From Dehalococcoidia bacterium UBA1151 (lineage in GTDB: Bacteria > Chloroflexota > Dehalococcoidia > Lucifugimonadales > Lucifugimonadaceae): a stretch of DNA of 22,527 nucleotides. Position 1 is the first letter of the stretch; each line of letters opens with the position of its first letter. The notes beneath the pieces are model-generated. The model searched no databases and was not told the origin of the DNA. It saw only the letters and a program-made list of their open reading frames with translations. This document shows positions 1 through 7,831 of this stretch, piece by piece. The position numbers and the translations under genes were made by a program. Location: assembly GCA_002311865.1 (NCBI GenBank), contig DBZV01000222.1, positions 1-22,527 of the forward strand, read 5' to 3'.

Positions 1-16
1 GATTCACGAATATACG

Positions 17-51
17 TTCGAAAAGTGAGTAGCAACTTAACTCTTTTCGAA
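17..51. repeat. Inverted repeat (stem-loop) in the leader region
   Basis: A 9-bp perfect inverted repeat, TTCGAAAAG (17-25) and CTTTTCGAA (43-51), surrounds a 17-nt loop. No T-tract follows on the + strand. It may be the end of a transcription unit lying left of the window or a protein-binding site. The rest of 1-239 shows no gene on either strand, only a GC-rich patch around 66-88 and the promoter candidate listed separately. Confidence 0.35.
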
Positions 52-163
52 GCCTGTTGGGTACGCGCACGTGCGGGCGAGCGTGCACTTATCAGGAAGA
101 TTCTCTGCCGGAGCTTGAATGCTAAGTGGTACTGATTCTCACGATAAATAGCGTTTGTGATTA

Positions 164-193
164 TTGACACAATTGAACTGGAGGCGCGAGAAT
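164..193 (+). promoter_or_regulatory. Candidate sigma-70-type promoter for the yceD-rpmF-fabD run
   Basis: A perfect -35 hexamer TTGACA (164-169) is followed after 18 nt by GAGAAT (188-193), which matches four of six -10 positions. Transcription would start near 200, about 40 nt before the yceD start. The -10 is weak, so the call rests mostly on the -35 box and on its position ahead of a co-directional run of genes. Confidence 0.3.
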
Positions 194-239
194 TTCGTCT
201 TGTGCGCATCTTGTGTACCTGGTTTGAAGGTGGTTAACA

Positions 240-770
240 GTGCATTACAACGCATCCGGCCTCCTGAAAGATCATGTAGGTTCCAGTCGTGAGTTCACGA
301 TCGAAAGCGAAATAATTTCGATTGCTGAAGATCGGTTCACTAACGTTTGCGGACATGTGGATTTACTAAAGACGGGCCGGGGGATTCTGGTCCAGGCGGA
401 GGTCACAGCCTCAACAACTGAAGAGTGCAGTCGCTGTCTGAAGGAAACTGAATTTGAACTTGATATCGAGTTTGAAGAGGAGTTTCACCCGGTCAACAGG
501 TTCACCGGGATGGTTGAAGCAGAAGGTGACGACGGCCAATCGCCACCAGATTCCAGCTACCGTGTAGATGAAGACAACACGATTGACTTCCGGGAATCTT
601 TCCGACAGGCATTCGTAAGTGCGATCCCAATGGCACCCCTTTGCAAACCTGATTGCAAGGGACTTTGTATAGAATGCGCTACTGATTTGAACGTTGAAGA
701 TTGCGATTGTAATGAGACAACAGGGCCACCTGAATGGGCCGCAAGTCTCAAGTCGCTAGAGATAAATTGA
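240..770 (+). CDS. yceD: YceD / DUF177 family protein
   Basis: The 176-aa protein belongs to the YceD (DUF177) family, which almost always sits directly upstream of rpmF. Members are linked to ribosome (23S rRNA) maturation, but the biochemical role is not firmly settled. Visible hallmarks are a first Cys pair (ECSRC, C63 and C66) before an acidic stretch (70-83), and a C-terminal cluster PLCKPDCKGLCIEC (134-146) followed by C155 and C157, likely binding metal. The GTG start is preceded by a purine-rich GAAGGTGG. The gene ends 6 nt before rpmF, the expected arrangement. Family and position are confident; function is inferred from the family. Confidence 0.85.
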   Translation: MHYNASGLLKDHVGSSREFTIESEIISIAEDRFTNVCGHVDLLKTGRGILVQAEVTASTTEECSRCLKETEFELDIEFEEEFHPVNRFTGMVEAEGDDGQSPPDSSYRVDEDNTIDFRESFRQAFVSAIPMAPLCKPDCKGLCIECATDLNVEDCDCNETTGPPEWAASLKSLEIN

Positions 771-776
771 CATAAC

Positions 777-998
777 ATGGCACCACTTCCAAAGAAAAAA
801 CATTCCAGGGCTCGCAAGGGCGGGCGCTCTGCACATCACTTCATTTCTGCACCGGGAACCTCTATATGTTCCACCTGCAGTTCTGTTAAGCTTCCGCATC
901 GTGCCTGTCATGTGTGTGGCACTTACAATGGCCGCGAGGTCATTGAAACAGGTTCGGACTCACCAGACATCGCAGCACCAGTTGAGACTGACGCTTAG
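777..998 (+). CDS. rpmF: 50S ribosomal protein bL32
   Basis: This 73-aa protein is bL32 of the large ribosomal subunit. The basic N-terminus (MAPLPKKKHSRARKGGRSAH) is followed by a four-Cys zinc ribbon: C31 and C34, then C44 and C47 within LPHRACHVCG, and the conserved ending YNGREVIE. It is the zinc-binding (C+) form. About 15 residues after GREVIE form an acidic tail longer than in many bL32 proteins. It starts 6 nt after the yceD stop and so is probably translated from the same mRNA. The family assignment is secure. Confidence 0.95.
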   Translation: MAPLPKKKHSRARKGGRSAHHFISAPGTSICSTCSSVKLPHRACHVCGTYNGREVIETGSDSPDIAAPVETDA

Positions 999-1024
999 GT
1001 CAATACGGGAGAGCAATTCCAGCA

Positions 1025-1969
1025 ATGGCAATTGACATAAGTACACCAATCCGTTCTCAGGCGTTTATATTTCCGGGCCAGGCCGCACAGGCCGTTGGAA
1101 TGGGGAAAGATCTCTTCGATAATTCCCCTGCTGCGCGAGAAATTTTCAACGAAGTTGATGACGCTCTAGTCCGCAACCTCACAACCCTGATGTTCGAGGG
1201 TCCAATTGAGGAGCTTACCGAGACAAGCAACGCACAGCCTGCGGTCTCAGCGGTCTCACTTGCGGCCCACGCGGCAATGACGGAGGCCCTTGGCGGCCAG
1301 CCGGTCCCTGCGCTCACAGCAGGCCACAGCCTTGGTGAATACTCCGCGCTAGCCGTATCCGGTGTACTTTCCATCAGCGACACCATCAGGCTGGTAGTCC
1401 AGCGCAGCCAGCTTATGCAGGAAGCCTGCGATGACAGACCAGGCGGTATGGTGGCCCTCATTGGTATCGATGAATTTGCGGTAGTAGATGTGTGTCGAGA
1501 GACTGGCGCTCAGCTCTCCAACATCAACACTGCCCAACAGATCATCATCAGCGGCGATCATCGCTCCCTTGCCCAGGCTATTGATCTTGCGGCAGCCCGT
1601 GGCGCCAAGAAATGCATCCCACTTCAAGTGGGCGGAGCGTTCCACTCAGGACTAATGGAGCCGGCCCAGTCCGGCCTTAACGAAGTAATCGAAGCAATCA
1701 AATTTAACGATCCCAGCGTTCCCATCGTTGGCAACTGCGGCGCAACTGCCCTTACTACGGGTGCAGAAGTGAAGGCAGAGTTGATGACCCAACTGACGTC
1801 CTGCGTGCGCTGGCAGCAGTCGGTGGAATACATGATCGAGAGCGGTATTGAGACATTCGTAGAAGTGGGACCTGGAAAGGTCCTCGCCGGAATGATCAAG
1901 CGCATTGACGGGTCCCGAGAAATCATCTCGGTGAGCGACATGGAATCCGTGCGTTCTTACGCAGCCTAG
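1025..1969 (+). CDS. fabD: Malonyl-CoA:ACP transacylase
   Basis: FabD moves the malonyl group from malonyl-CoA to acyl carrier protein, supplying the elongation unit of type II fatty-acid synthesis in the cytosol. The 314-aa length is normal. The nucleophile motif GHSLGEY is at 100-106 (Ser102). The malonyl-binding Arg is probably R127 in VVQRSQLMQEA. The catalytic His is in GAFHS (His207). The N-terminal FPGQ motif is present, but the usual GQGSQ reads GQAAQ (18-22); Gln19 is kept. The GPGKVL motif lies near the C-terminus. A GGGAG lies about 13 nt ahead of the ATG, so the ribosome site is mediocre. Its partner ACP is two genes downstream and the enzyme making malonyl-CoA (accDA) lies further along the same strand. 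Confidence 0.95.
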   Translation: MAIDISTPIRSQAFIFPGQAAQAVGMGKDLFDNSPAAREIFNEVDDALVRNLTTLMFEGPIEELTETSNAQPAVSAVSLAAHAAMTEALGGQPVPALTAGHSLGEYSALAVSGVLSISDTIRLVVQRSQLMQEACDDRPGGMVALIGIDEFAVVDVCRETGAQLSNINTAQQIIISGDHRSLAQAIDLAAARGAKKCIPLQVGGAFHSGLMEPAQSGLNEVIEAIKFNDPSVPIVGNCGATALTTGAEVKAELMTQLTSCVRWQQSVEYMIESGIETFVEVGPGKVLAGMIKRIDGSREIISVSDMESVRSYAA

Positions 1970-2017
1970 TTCCGGTTCTCGATTTCCAAATTTCTAACGA
2001 ACTTATAAGGCTCCCCT

Positions 2018-2467
2018 GTGTGGCGTGACGATGATGGCGAGATCACAGGTGTGATTCCGTCAGATGAGAATGGCTGCAGGCGTCTGGCCAGAGCAGTTGC
2101 AGTGCAGGCTCTGTACGAGGCAGACCTGACCGGACATGCCGGCTACCCCATCGCCAAAAGGCTGGCTGAAGAGGCTGGCATTGGATCTGGACCGGCGGAG
2201 TTCGCGGTTTGGCTGGCTGAGACCGTTGAAACCAACCGTATTACGCTGGATGAGCGGCTCAAAGAGCTTGCCCCGGCCTGGCCTATCGATCAGCTATCAC
2301 CAATCGACCGAAATGTATTGCGTCTTGCTCTTGCAGAACTGGAGCACAGGAATGATGAGACTCCGCGAAAAGTGATAGTAAGCGAGGCACTTGAACTCGC
2401 AACTCTATTTGGCTCAGAGGGTTCTAAATCATTCGTAAACGGCGTTCTGGGCGCAGTGCTAGCATAG
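2018..2467 (+). CDS. nusB: Transcription antitermination factor NusB
   Basis: NusB binds the boxA element of nascent rRNA with NusE (S10) and helps form the antitermination complex. The 149-aa all-helical protein shows the family signatures RRLARAVAVQALYEADL near the N-terminus, WPIDQLSPIDRNVLRLAL in the middle and FGSEGSKSFVNGVLG at the C-terminus. The GTG start at 2018 has an AAGG a few bases upstream; residues 1-20 before the conserved core are a modest extension. It sits between fabD and acpP, an unusual insertion into a fatty-acid cluster. Confidence 0.92.
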   Translation: MWRDDDGEITGVIPSDENGCRRLARAVAVQALYEADLTGHAGYPIAKRLAEEAGIGSGPAEFAVWLAETVETNRITLDERLKELAPAWPIDQLSPIDRNVLRLALAELEHRNDETPRKVIVSEALELATLFGSEGSKSFVNGVLGAVLA

Positions 2468-2551
2468 TCGCTGGTAGACAGAAATCCTGACTAGAAAAAA
2501 TGAAAATTTTTACACCATCCCTTGATGGATCAAATACTTCGGAGGTTATGA

Positions 2552-2809
2552 ATGGCGACTGTGTTTGAGCGGGTCCGAGATATCGCCGCAGACAAGCTTA
2601 CAAAAGAGGCAGACGATATTAAGCCAGAATCGTCATTTACGAACGATCTCGATGCCGACTCGCTTGATGTTGTGGAACTGATCATGGCTCTTGAAGAAGA
2701 GTTCAGTGAAGGCGACACAACGATGGAAATTTCTGATGAGGAAGCAGAAGCAATGAATACCGTTAATGACGTCCTCTCATTCCTGAAATCCAAGGGAATA
2801 TCCGACTAG
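2552..2809 (+). CDS. acpP: Acyl carrier protein
   Basis: ACP carries growing acyl chains on a 4'-phosphopantetheine arm during fatty-acid synthesis. The 85-aa acidic protein has the modification motif DADSLDVVEL with Ser37 as the attachment site, and the helix II sequence ELIMALEEEF expected for docking FabD and other enzymes. A strong GGAGG (2541-2545) lies 6 nt upstream of the ATG. An out-of-frame ATG at 2548 also follows that site but leads nowhere. A small dyad (CCATC...GATGG, about 2516-2529) sits just before the ribosome site. The region 2468-2551 is AT-rich and could hold a separate promoter for this normally abundant protein, but I cannot define one. Confidence 0.95.
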   Translation: MATVFERVRDIAADKLTKEADDIKPESSFTNDLDADSLDVVELIMALEEEFSEGDTTMEISDEEAEAMNTVNDVLSFLKSKGISD

Positions 2810-2820
2810 GTTTTGAACTG

Positions 2821-3588
2821 ATGCCCTCGGCATTGGACGGCATGAGTTCCCTCGCTATCGTAACAAGTGGAGTTGGGCCTAAGGCTGGCGTCGTTATGCA
2901 GTCAGATAAGCCTGGAATCGACCCGCAGTGGTCGTCCCTCTCGTCCCTCTCAAAGGACGTTATCAACTGCACGCGCTGCGCCCTCTCGGAAACCCGCACA
3001 AATGCCGTCCCCGGGGAAGGCTCTGACTTTCCGGGAATCCTGTTCATTGGAGAGGGCCCCGGCCACAATGAAGATCAGCAAGGCAAGCCGTTCGTTGGGC
3101 GCTCAGGAGCACTGTTAGATGAGCTTCTGGCGCTTGTGCCGCTCAGGCGCGAGGATGTTTACATCACTAACGTAGTGAAGTGCCGACCTCCGGATAACCG
3201 AGATCCATTGCCCGATGAGGTTCGCGCTTGCTGGCCGTATCTTGAAGCGCAAATCCAACTCCTGAAGCCACGGGTAATCGCCACACTTGGCCGCCACTCC
3301 CTAATGAGGTTTTTTCCAAACGCTCGCATCTCCAGTTCTCACGGCCAGGTAATGAATTGGAGAGACGGCATAGTTGTATTCCCGCTGTACCACCCTGCTG
3401 CCGGATTACGCTCTACCAAGCTCAAAGAGGCCCTGAAGGAAGACATTTTGAAATTGCCCCAGGCGATGATCGCGGCGCTGGATTCCGAGCGAGCATCACA
3501 GGCCCGGCCAACCTCACAACCCGAACCCGACCCGAGTCCTGAAGACGACTCCACCGATCACAGAAAAGGCCAGATGGGTCTTCTGTGA
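2821..3588 (+). CDS. Family 4 uracil-DNA glycosylase ([4Fe-4S])
   Basis: The enzyme removes uracil from DNA at the start of base-excision repair. Family 4 features are visible: four Cys for an iron-sulfur cluster (C50 and C53 in NCTRC, C121 in VVKCRPP, C137 in RACWPY), the active-site motif GEGPGHNED (78-85), KPFVGRSG (89-96), TNVVKCRPPDNRDP, and the LYHPAA motif with His191. The ATG at 2821 has no clear ribosome site and most relatives start closer to the first Cys; ATG 2896 (Met26), with AAGG upstream, is an alternative. The last 30 residues are an acidic, Pro-rich tail not needed for the fold. It starts 11 nt after acpP, suggesting co-transcription. An inverted repeat overlaps its stop codon. 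Confidence 0.9.
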   Translation: MPSALDGMSSLAIVTSGVGPKAGVVMQSDKPGIDPQWSSLSSLSKDVINCTRCALSETRTNAVPGEGSDFPGILFIGEGPGHNEDQQGKPFVGRSGALLDELLALVPLRREDVYITNVVKCRPPDNRDPLPDEVRACWPYLEAQIQLLKPRVIATLGRHSLMRFFPNARISSSHGQVMNWRDGIVVFPLYHPAAGLRSTKLKEALKEDILKLPQAMIAALDSERASQARPTSQPEPDPSPEDDSTDHRKGQMGLL

Positions 3589-3590
3589 TC
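3556..3590 (+). terminator. 10-bp stem-loop overlapping the UDG stop codon
   Basis: GATCACAGAA (3556-3565) and TTCTGTGATC (3581-3590) form a perfect 10-bp inverted repeat with a 15-nt loop. The UDG stop TGA (3586-3588) lies inside the right arm. No T-run follows, so it is not a classic intrinsic terminator. It could mark the end of the acpP-UDG mRNA, stabilise its 3' end, or be an RNase site ahead of the RNase J gene. Confidence 0.4.
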
Positions 3591-3643
3591 ATAAATATCA
3601 CTTTGCTAAACAACCCTTATTGAAAATTGGCTCTAAATAAAAA

Positions 3644-5320
3644 ATGACGAATAATTCAACTCAAATCGAATCCCCCCTCCGCGTTATCCCGCTGGGTGGC
3701 CTGGGCGAGATTGGAAAAAACATGATGGTCCTGGAAACGTCCGAGGACATCGTGATCATCGACTCCGGCGTGCTATTCCCGGCTGCGGAGATGATGGGCG
3801 TAGACGTGGTGATTCCAAACATTAGTTACCTGCTGGAGAACAAATCACGCGTTCGCGCCCTGCTGATCACACACGGTCACGAAGATCACATTGGCGCCAT
3901 TCCATACGTCTTGAAGGAATTGCGGATTCCGGTCTACGCCCCCCGCATGGCCGCAGCGCTAATCCGAGAGCGCCTGAAAGAACACAAGCTGGGCTACAAG
4001 CCGGATATCAAGGAGATCACGTCGCATAAGCCGGTTGATATCGGACAGCTCACGGTAACGTGGTTCGACGTGTGCCATAGCATTCCGGACGCCATGGGCA
4101 TCGCAATTGACACGCCGTTTGGCAAAGTTGTTCACACCGGCGATTTCAAGATCGATACCGACCCCGTCGTCGGTGAGCCGTTTGATTTCGCTGGACTATC
4201 AAAAATCGCTGGCGATGGCGTCTTCTTGCTCTTCTCTGATTCAACCTACGCAGAAGATGAAGGTCACTCTGATTCAGATCGGGTCATCATTGACCCCCTC
4301 AACCAGATGATTGGCGAATCATCCGGGCGGATATTCCTTTCCTGTTTCGCTTCGCAAGTTGCGCGCATACAGATCGCGGTTGACGCTGCCGAACACTATC
4401 ACCGGAAGATCGCTGTTCTGGGTCGGAGCATGCAGAATTACATCCGCATCAGCCGGGAGCTTGGCCATCTGGAAGTTCCAGACAACCTGCTCATCTCCCC
4501 ATCAACCGCCAACTCACTCCCCGATCGAGAGGTCCTTTTCCTCACCACGGGGAGCCAGGGTGAGTCTCGAGCAGCGCTGGCCCGAATCGCACGAGCAGAT
4601 CACAGAGAAGTGCGCCTCAAACCCAGCGATACCGTGATCATCTCCGCCACGCCGATACCGGGCAATGAGACCGCCGTATCTGCAACGCAGGATGACCTTG
4701 TGAAGTTGGGGGCGCGGCTTTTCTCCCACAAGAATCAGAAGGTTCACGTGCACGGCCACGCGCAACGCGAAGAGCTTCGCACCATGATCAACATCACAAA
4801 GCCTCGCTACTTCGTACCAATTCACGGGGAGTACCGAATGCTGGCTACACACGTCGATCTGGCGATCGCGCAGGGCGTCCACGAGGACGATGCTTTCGTG
4901 CTGGTCGATGGCGATGTTCTGGAGCTGGATGATGAGGCCGGTTACGTCACAGAGAAGATAGACGCAGGACACGTATTTGTTGATGGGCTGGGCCTGTGGG
5001 ATGAGCGCGTTGGGGTAATCGATCAGCGTCGACTATTATCGCGAGACGGAATTGTCAACGTGATCATTCCGCGCAACGCTTCAACCGGACGAATCATGGG
5101 TGCTCCACGAATAACCTCAGTTGGGTTCGTTGCAGAAGAAGACGCCACCGGTCTGTTCGAAGACACCATAGATGAGATTCAAAATTACCTTGACCATTCT
5201 CGCACAGGAAAAATAGAGTGGAGTGAGTTTGAGGCCACAATCAAAGGCACCGTGGAGAAGTTCCTGCACCGCAGGACTCGCCGACGCCCACTTGTGGTCC
5301 CCATTGCCATAGACGTGTAA
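3644..5320 (+). CDS. rnj: Ribonuclease J (metallo-beta-lactamase/beta-CASP)
   Basis: RNase J is a zinc-dependent endonuclease and 5'-to-3' exonuclease for mRNA turnover and rRNA processing. The 558-aa length matches the family. The N-terminus RVIPLGGLGEIGKNMMVLE is diagnostic. Metal ligands are in THGHEDH (H77, H79, D81, H82), H145 in VCHSIPD and D167 in HTGDFKID; the beta-CASP domain follows (about 200-350), then HVHGHA (H368, H370, H372) and VPIHGE (392-396). The C-terminal domain begins near 450. The ATG at 3644 sits in an A-rich leader without a clear Shine-Dalgarno. It is 55 nt after the UDG gene and 17 nt before ftsK; a close pairing of RNase J with an FtsK/SpoIIIE gene is common in Gram-positive-type genomes. 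Confidence 0.95.
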   Translation: MTNNSTQIESPLRVIPLGGLGEIGKNMMVLETSEDIVIIDSGVLFPAAEMMGVDVVIPNISYLLENKSRVRALLITHGHEDHIGAIPYVLKELRIPVYAPRMAAALIRERLKEHKLGYKPDIKEITSHKPVDIGQLTVTWFDVCHSIPDAMGIAIDTPFGKVVHTGDFKIDTDPVVGEPFDFAGLSKIAGDGVFLLFSDSTYAEDEGHSDSDRVIIDPLNQMIGESSGRIFLSCFASQVARIQIAVDAAEHYHRKIAVLGRSMQNYIRISRELGHLEVPDNLLISPSTANSLPDREVLFLTTGSQGESRAALARIARADHREVRLKPSDTVIISATPIPGNETAVSATQDDLVKLGARLFSHKNQKVHVHGHAQREELRTMINITKPRYFVPIHGEYRMLATHVDLAIAQGVHEDDAFVLVDGDVLELDDEAGYVTEKIDAGHVFVDGLGLWDERVGVIDQRRLLSRDGIVNVIIPRNASTGRIMGAPRITSVGFVAEEDATGLFEDTIDEIQNYLDHSRTGKIEWSEFEATIKGTVEKFLHRRTRRRPLVVPIAIDV

Positions 5321-5337
5321 GTAGGACAGGTGTAATC

Positions 5338-7740
5338 GTGGCGACAATGCCTCTGAGATTCTTCAAGGTTCTCGCCGGGTACGTTACTCCGGTGATCGCC
5401 AGCCCCGAAGGCCGATTTGGCATCATCGCCATAGTGGCGGGGGTTGCAATTACCCTGCTTGCCCGCGACCAGGCCATCGAGACGTTTGGCTGGGGACTGA
5501 TCCCAGCATCGCTCTGGGTTGGTGCCGTCCTCGTTGTTGGATTGTCTCGTCCCGGTCTGCTTCAGAAATTCTGGCAACCAACGGTGGCCGCTGGACTCAT
5601 TGCCGTAGCCGCCATCGGCGTCCTGGGAATCCTGGACGGCGCGGAAGATTCACTCCTTGAAGAGAGCACTTACGCCGGACTCGCGGGCGAGACTATCGTC
5701 AGATTGCCAGCTCAATGGGAAGTTGGCGAAGCCACGTTTGCTCAAACCGCGGGCGCAGTCGGGAGAATCGCGGTACTTGTCGTCATCAGCTTGAACGTCC
5801 TCTGGCCTGGCCGATCTCGAATCATCTACGTGCTGATGGGCCGCATGATGCTGCTGGTCAGCAAACTCACCGGCAAGCGTATCCGCCGGGCGGAGATGAG
5901 CCTCATCGCGCTGATCGAGCGGAAATATGAGGCCCGCGAGGAGGCCCAGAAAGCCGCGGCAGAGGCCGCAGCAGAATTGGCAGCGGCCGCCTCGGTTGAA
6001 ACTGAAGCCTCACTTCAGGAAAATCCTTCCTACGTTGTGAATCACTCTGAACCAGAAGTGACGGGCATGGTTGCCCCGGACGATGCCGCACCCGAGGACG
6101 AACCCGCGGGCGCCCTGCCGCCATCTTCCATCATTCCCAACTTACTCCCGCAGCCAACTCGAGACGAGTTGTGGACCGGTGCCGAGGCATCGGCCGTGTC
6201 AGCACTTGTAGACGCCGTGCGCCGTGCGTCCGGAACGTTGGATGAAGAGAACGAACCTGACGCCGATGTTGAGCCTGAAGAAGAAGCGGTAACCACCATG
6301 CCGCGCTTCGAATGGAAATTGCCTGCTCTCAACATTCTTGCTGTTGGTAAGTCTGGCGGCATCACAAAAACTGAGATCCAGGAAACTAGTGATCTGATTG
6401 TGGAAACGCTCACGGACCATGGCGTTGATGTCAGCGTTGACCAGGTGAGAACTGGGCCAACCGTCACAATGTACGGAATCGCACCCGGCTATAACGCTGG
6501 CAAACTCACCGGATCAGATCAAGGCCGCACCACCAAGCGGGTTCGCGTTGACACTATACTTAACCGAGAAAAAGATCTCGCGCTGGCCCTTGCATCGCCG
6601 AGCCTGCGATTTGAAGCCCCAATCCCGGGTGCTTCACTCGTTGGCATTGAAGTGCCTAATGCCAGCCCCACCATGGTTGCGCTACGCTCCGTCATGGAGA
6701 CGGATGCATTCATCGAGTTTGAGAAGAGTTCCGCCCTCCCCGTGGCGCTTGGCATCGGCAGCGGCGGAGATGCCGTGTTTGCCGATCTGACCAAGATGCC
6801 ACACACCCTCGTCGCAGGCGCAACCGGATCCGGCAAGAGCGTATGCATGAACAGCATCATCACTGGTCTGCTGCTTTTCAGAACACCGGCGGAGGTCCGA
6901 CTGGTCCTGATCGACCCAAAGCGAGTTGAACTTACCCCTTACACCGGGGTTCCTCATCTGATGATCCCGCCAATTGTTGAAGCCGACGTTGCCGTAAATG
7001 CGCTAAAGGGCCTCATCACAGAGATGATGGAACGATTCCAGCTTCTGGAGAAGGCGGGCGCAAAAAACATTGCCACATACAACGAGAAGTCAGAAGTGAA
7101 ACTCCCTTACATTGTTGTGGCAGTAGATGAACTTGCCGATCTGATGCTCACATCCGCAAATGAGGTTGAGCGCCTTTTGGTCAGACTGGCACAACTGGGG
7201 CGGGCAACGGGTATCCATCTTGTTATCGCCACGCAGCGCCCATCAGTCGACGTTGTAACAGGCTTGATCAAGGCAAACTTCCCAAGTCGCATCAGCTTTA
7301 GTCTCACGTCACAGATCGACTCACGAACGATCCTCGACTCTCCGGGGGCAGAGAAGCTCCTCGGCAAGGGTGACATGCTCTTCTTGCCGATCGACCGCGC
7401 GAAGCCGTTGCGGGTGCAGGGAGCATTTCTTGCAGACAAAGAAGTTGAAGGAGTTGTCAGCCACTGGCAGAACGCTGGTGGGCCACCGCTGCCGCAACTT
7501 ATCGTCCCAGAAGAGATCGGCAGCAGCTATGAAGACGGTGATCGACCGTCTGGCAGCGGTGATGAGCTATTTGACCGCGCGCTGGAGCTTGCGCACACCC
7601 AGACTAAGCTCTCAACATCGCTTCTCCAGCGCAGGCTGAGAATTGGATATCCCCGCGCTGCAAGACTCATGGACGAATTGGAAGACGCCGGCGTTGTGGG
7701 GCCCGGCGAACTGGGCAAGCCGCGCGTCGTAATTGGCTAG
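5338..7740 (+). CDS. ftsK: FtsK/SpoIIIE DNA translocase
   Basis: This membrane-anchored motor pumps DNA to clear the septum and help resolve chromosome dimers. In the 800-aa protein, about four hydrophobic segments lie near 28-42, 55-70, 82-100 and 143-157. A charged Ala/Glu/Pro-rich linker runs from about 200 to 325, shorter than in E. coli FtsK. The alpha and beta motor domains follow, with Walker A GATGSGKS (494-501), Walker B YIVVAVDELADLML (591-604), and VIATQRPSVDVVTGLIKANF. The C-terminal winged-helix gamma domain (about 741-800) carries LLQRRLRIGYPRAARLMDEL, which reads orientation sequences on DNA. The GTG start at 5338 has AGGACAGG upstream. Confidence 0.95.
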   Translation: MATMPLRFFKVLAGYVTPVIASPEGRFGIIAIVAGVAITLLARDQAIETFGWGLIPASLWVGAVLVVGLSRPGLLQKFWQPTVAAGLIAVAAIGVLGILDGAEDSLLEESTYAGLAGETIVRLPAQWEVGEATFAQTAGAVGRIAVLVVISLNVLWPGRSRIIYVLMGRMMLLVSKLTGKRIRRAEMSLIALIERKYEAREEAQKAAAEAAAELAAAASVETEASLQENPSYVVNHSEPEVTGMVAPDDAAPEDEPAGALPPSSIIPNLLPQPTRDELWTGAEASAVSALVDAVRRASGTLDEENEPDADVEPEEEAVTTMPRFEWKLPALNILAVGKSGGITKTEIQETSDLIVETLTDHGVDVSVDQVRTGPTVTMYGIAPGYNAGKLTGSDQGRTTKRVRVDTILNREKDLALALASPSLRFEAPIPGASLVGIEVPNASPTMVALRSVMETDAFIEFEKSSALPVALGIGSGGDAVFADLTKMPHTLVAGATGSGKSVCMNSIITGLLLFRTPAEVRLVLIDPKRVELTPYTGVPHLMIPPIVEADVAVNALKGLITEMMERFQLLEKAGAKNIATYNEKSEVKLPYIVVAVDELADLMLTSANEVERLLVRLAQLGRATGIHLVIATQRPSVDVVTGLIKANFPSRISFSLTSQIDSRTILDSPGAEKLLGKGDMLFLPIDRAKPLRVQGAFLADKEVEGVVSHWQNAGGPPLPQLIVPEEIGSSYEDGDRPSGSGDELFDRALELAHTQTKLSTSLLQRRLRIGYPRAARLMDELEDAGVVGPGELGKPRVVIG

Positions 7741-7831
7741 GTAATCGCCAAGTAAAACCCCAGAGTAACTTCAGGGTAATGGCGTATCCAGTATCATCCA
7801 GGGTATCAGTCGTCGCTATCTTTCAGCCGCG

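Noticed and set aside
1057..1461. Minus-strand frame of 134 codons opposite fabD
   Set aside because: The + strand encodes FabD with catalytic residues in place; the opposite frame has no recognisable feature.
6042..6467. Minus-strand frame of 141 codons inside ftsK
   Set aside because: It lies opposite the charged linker and early motor domain of ftsK, is Ser-rich low complexity and has no motif; a shadow frame.
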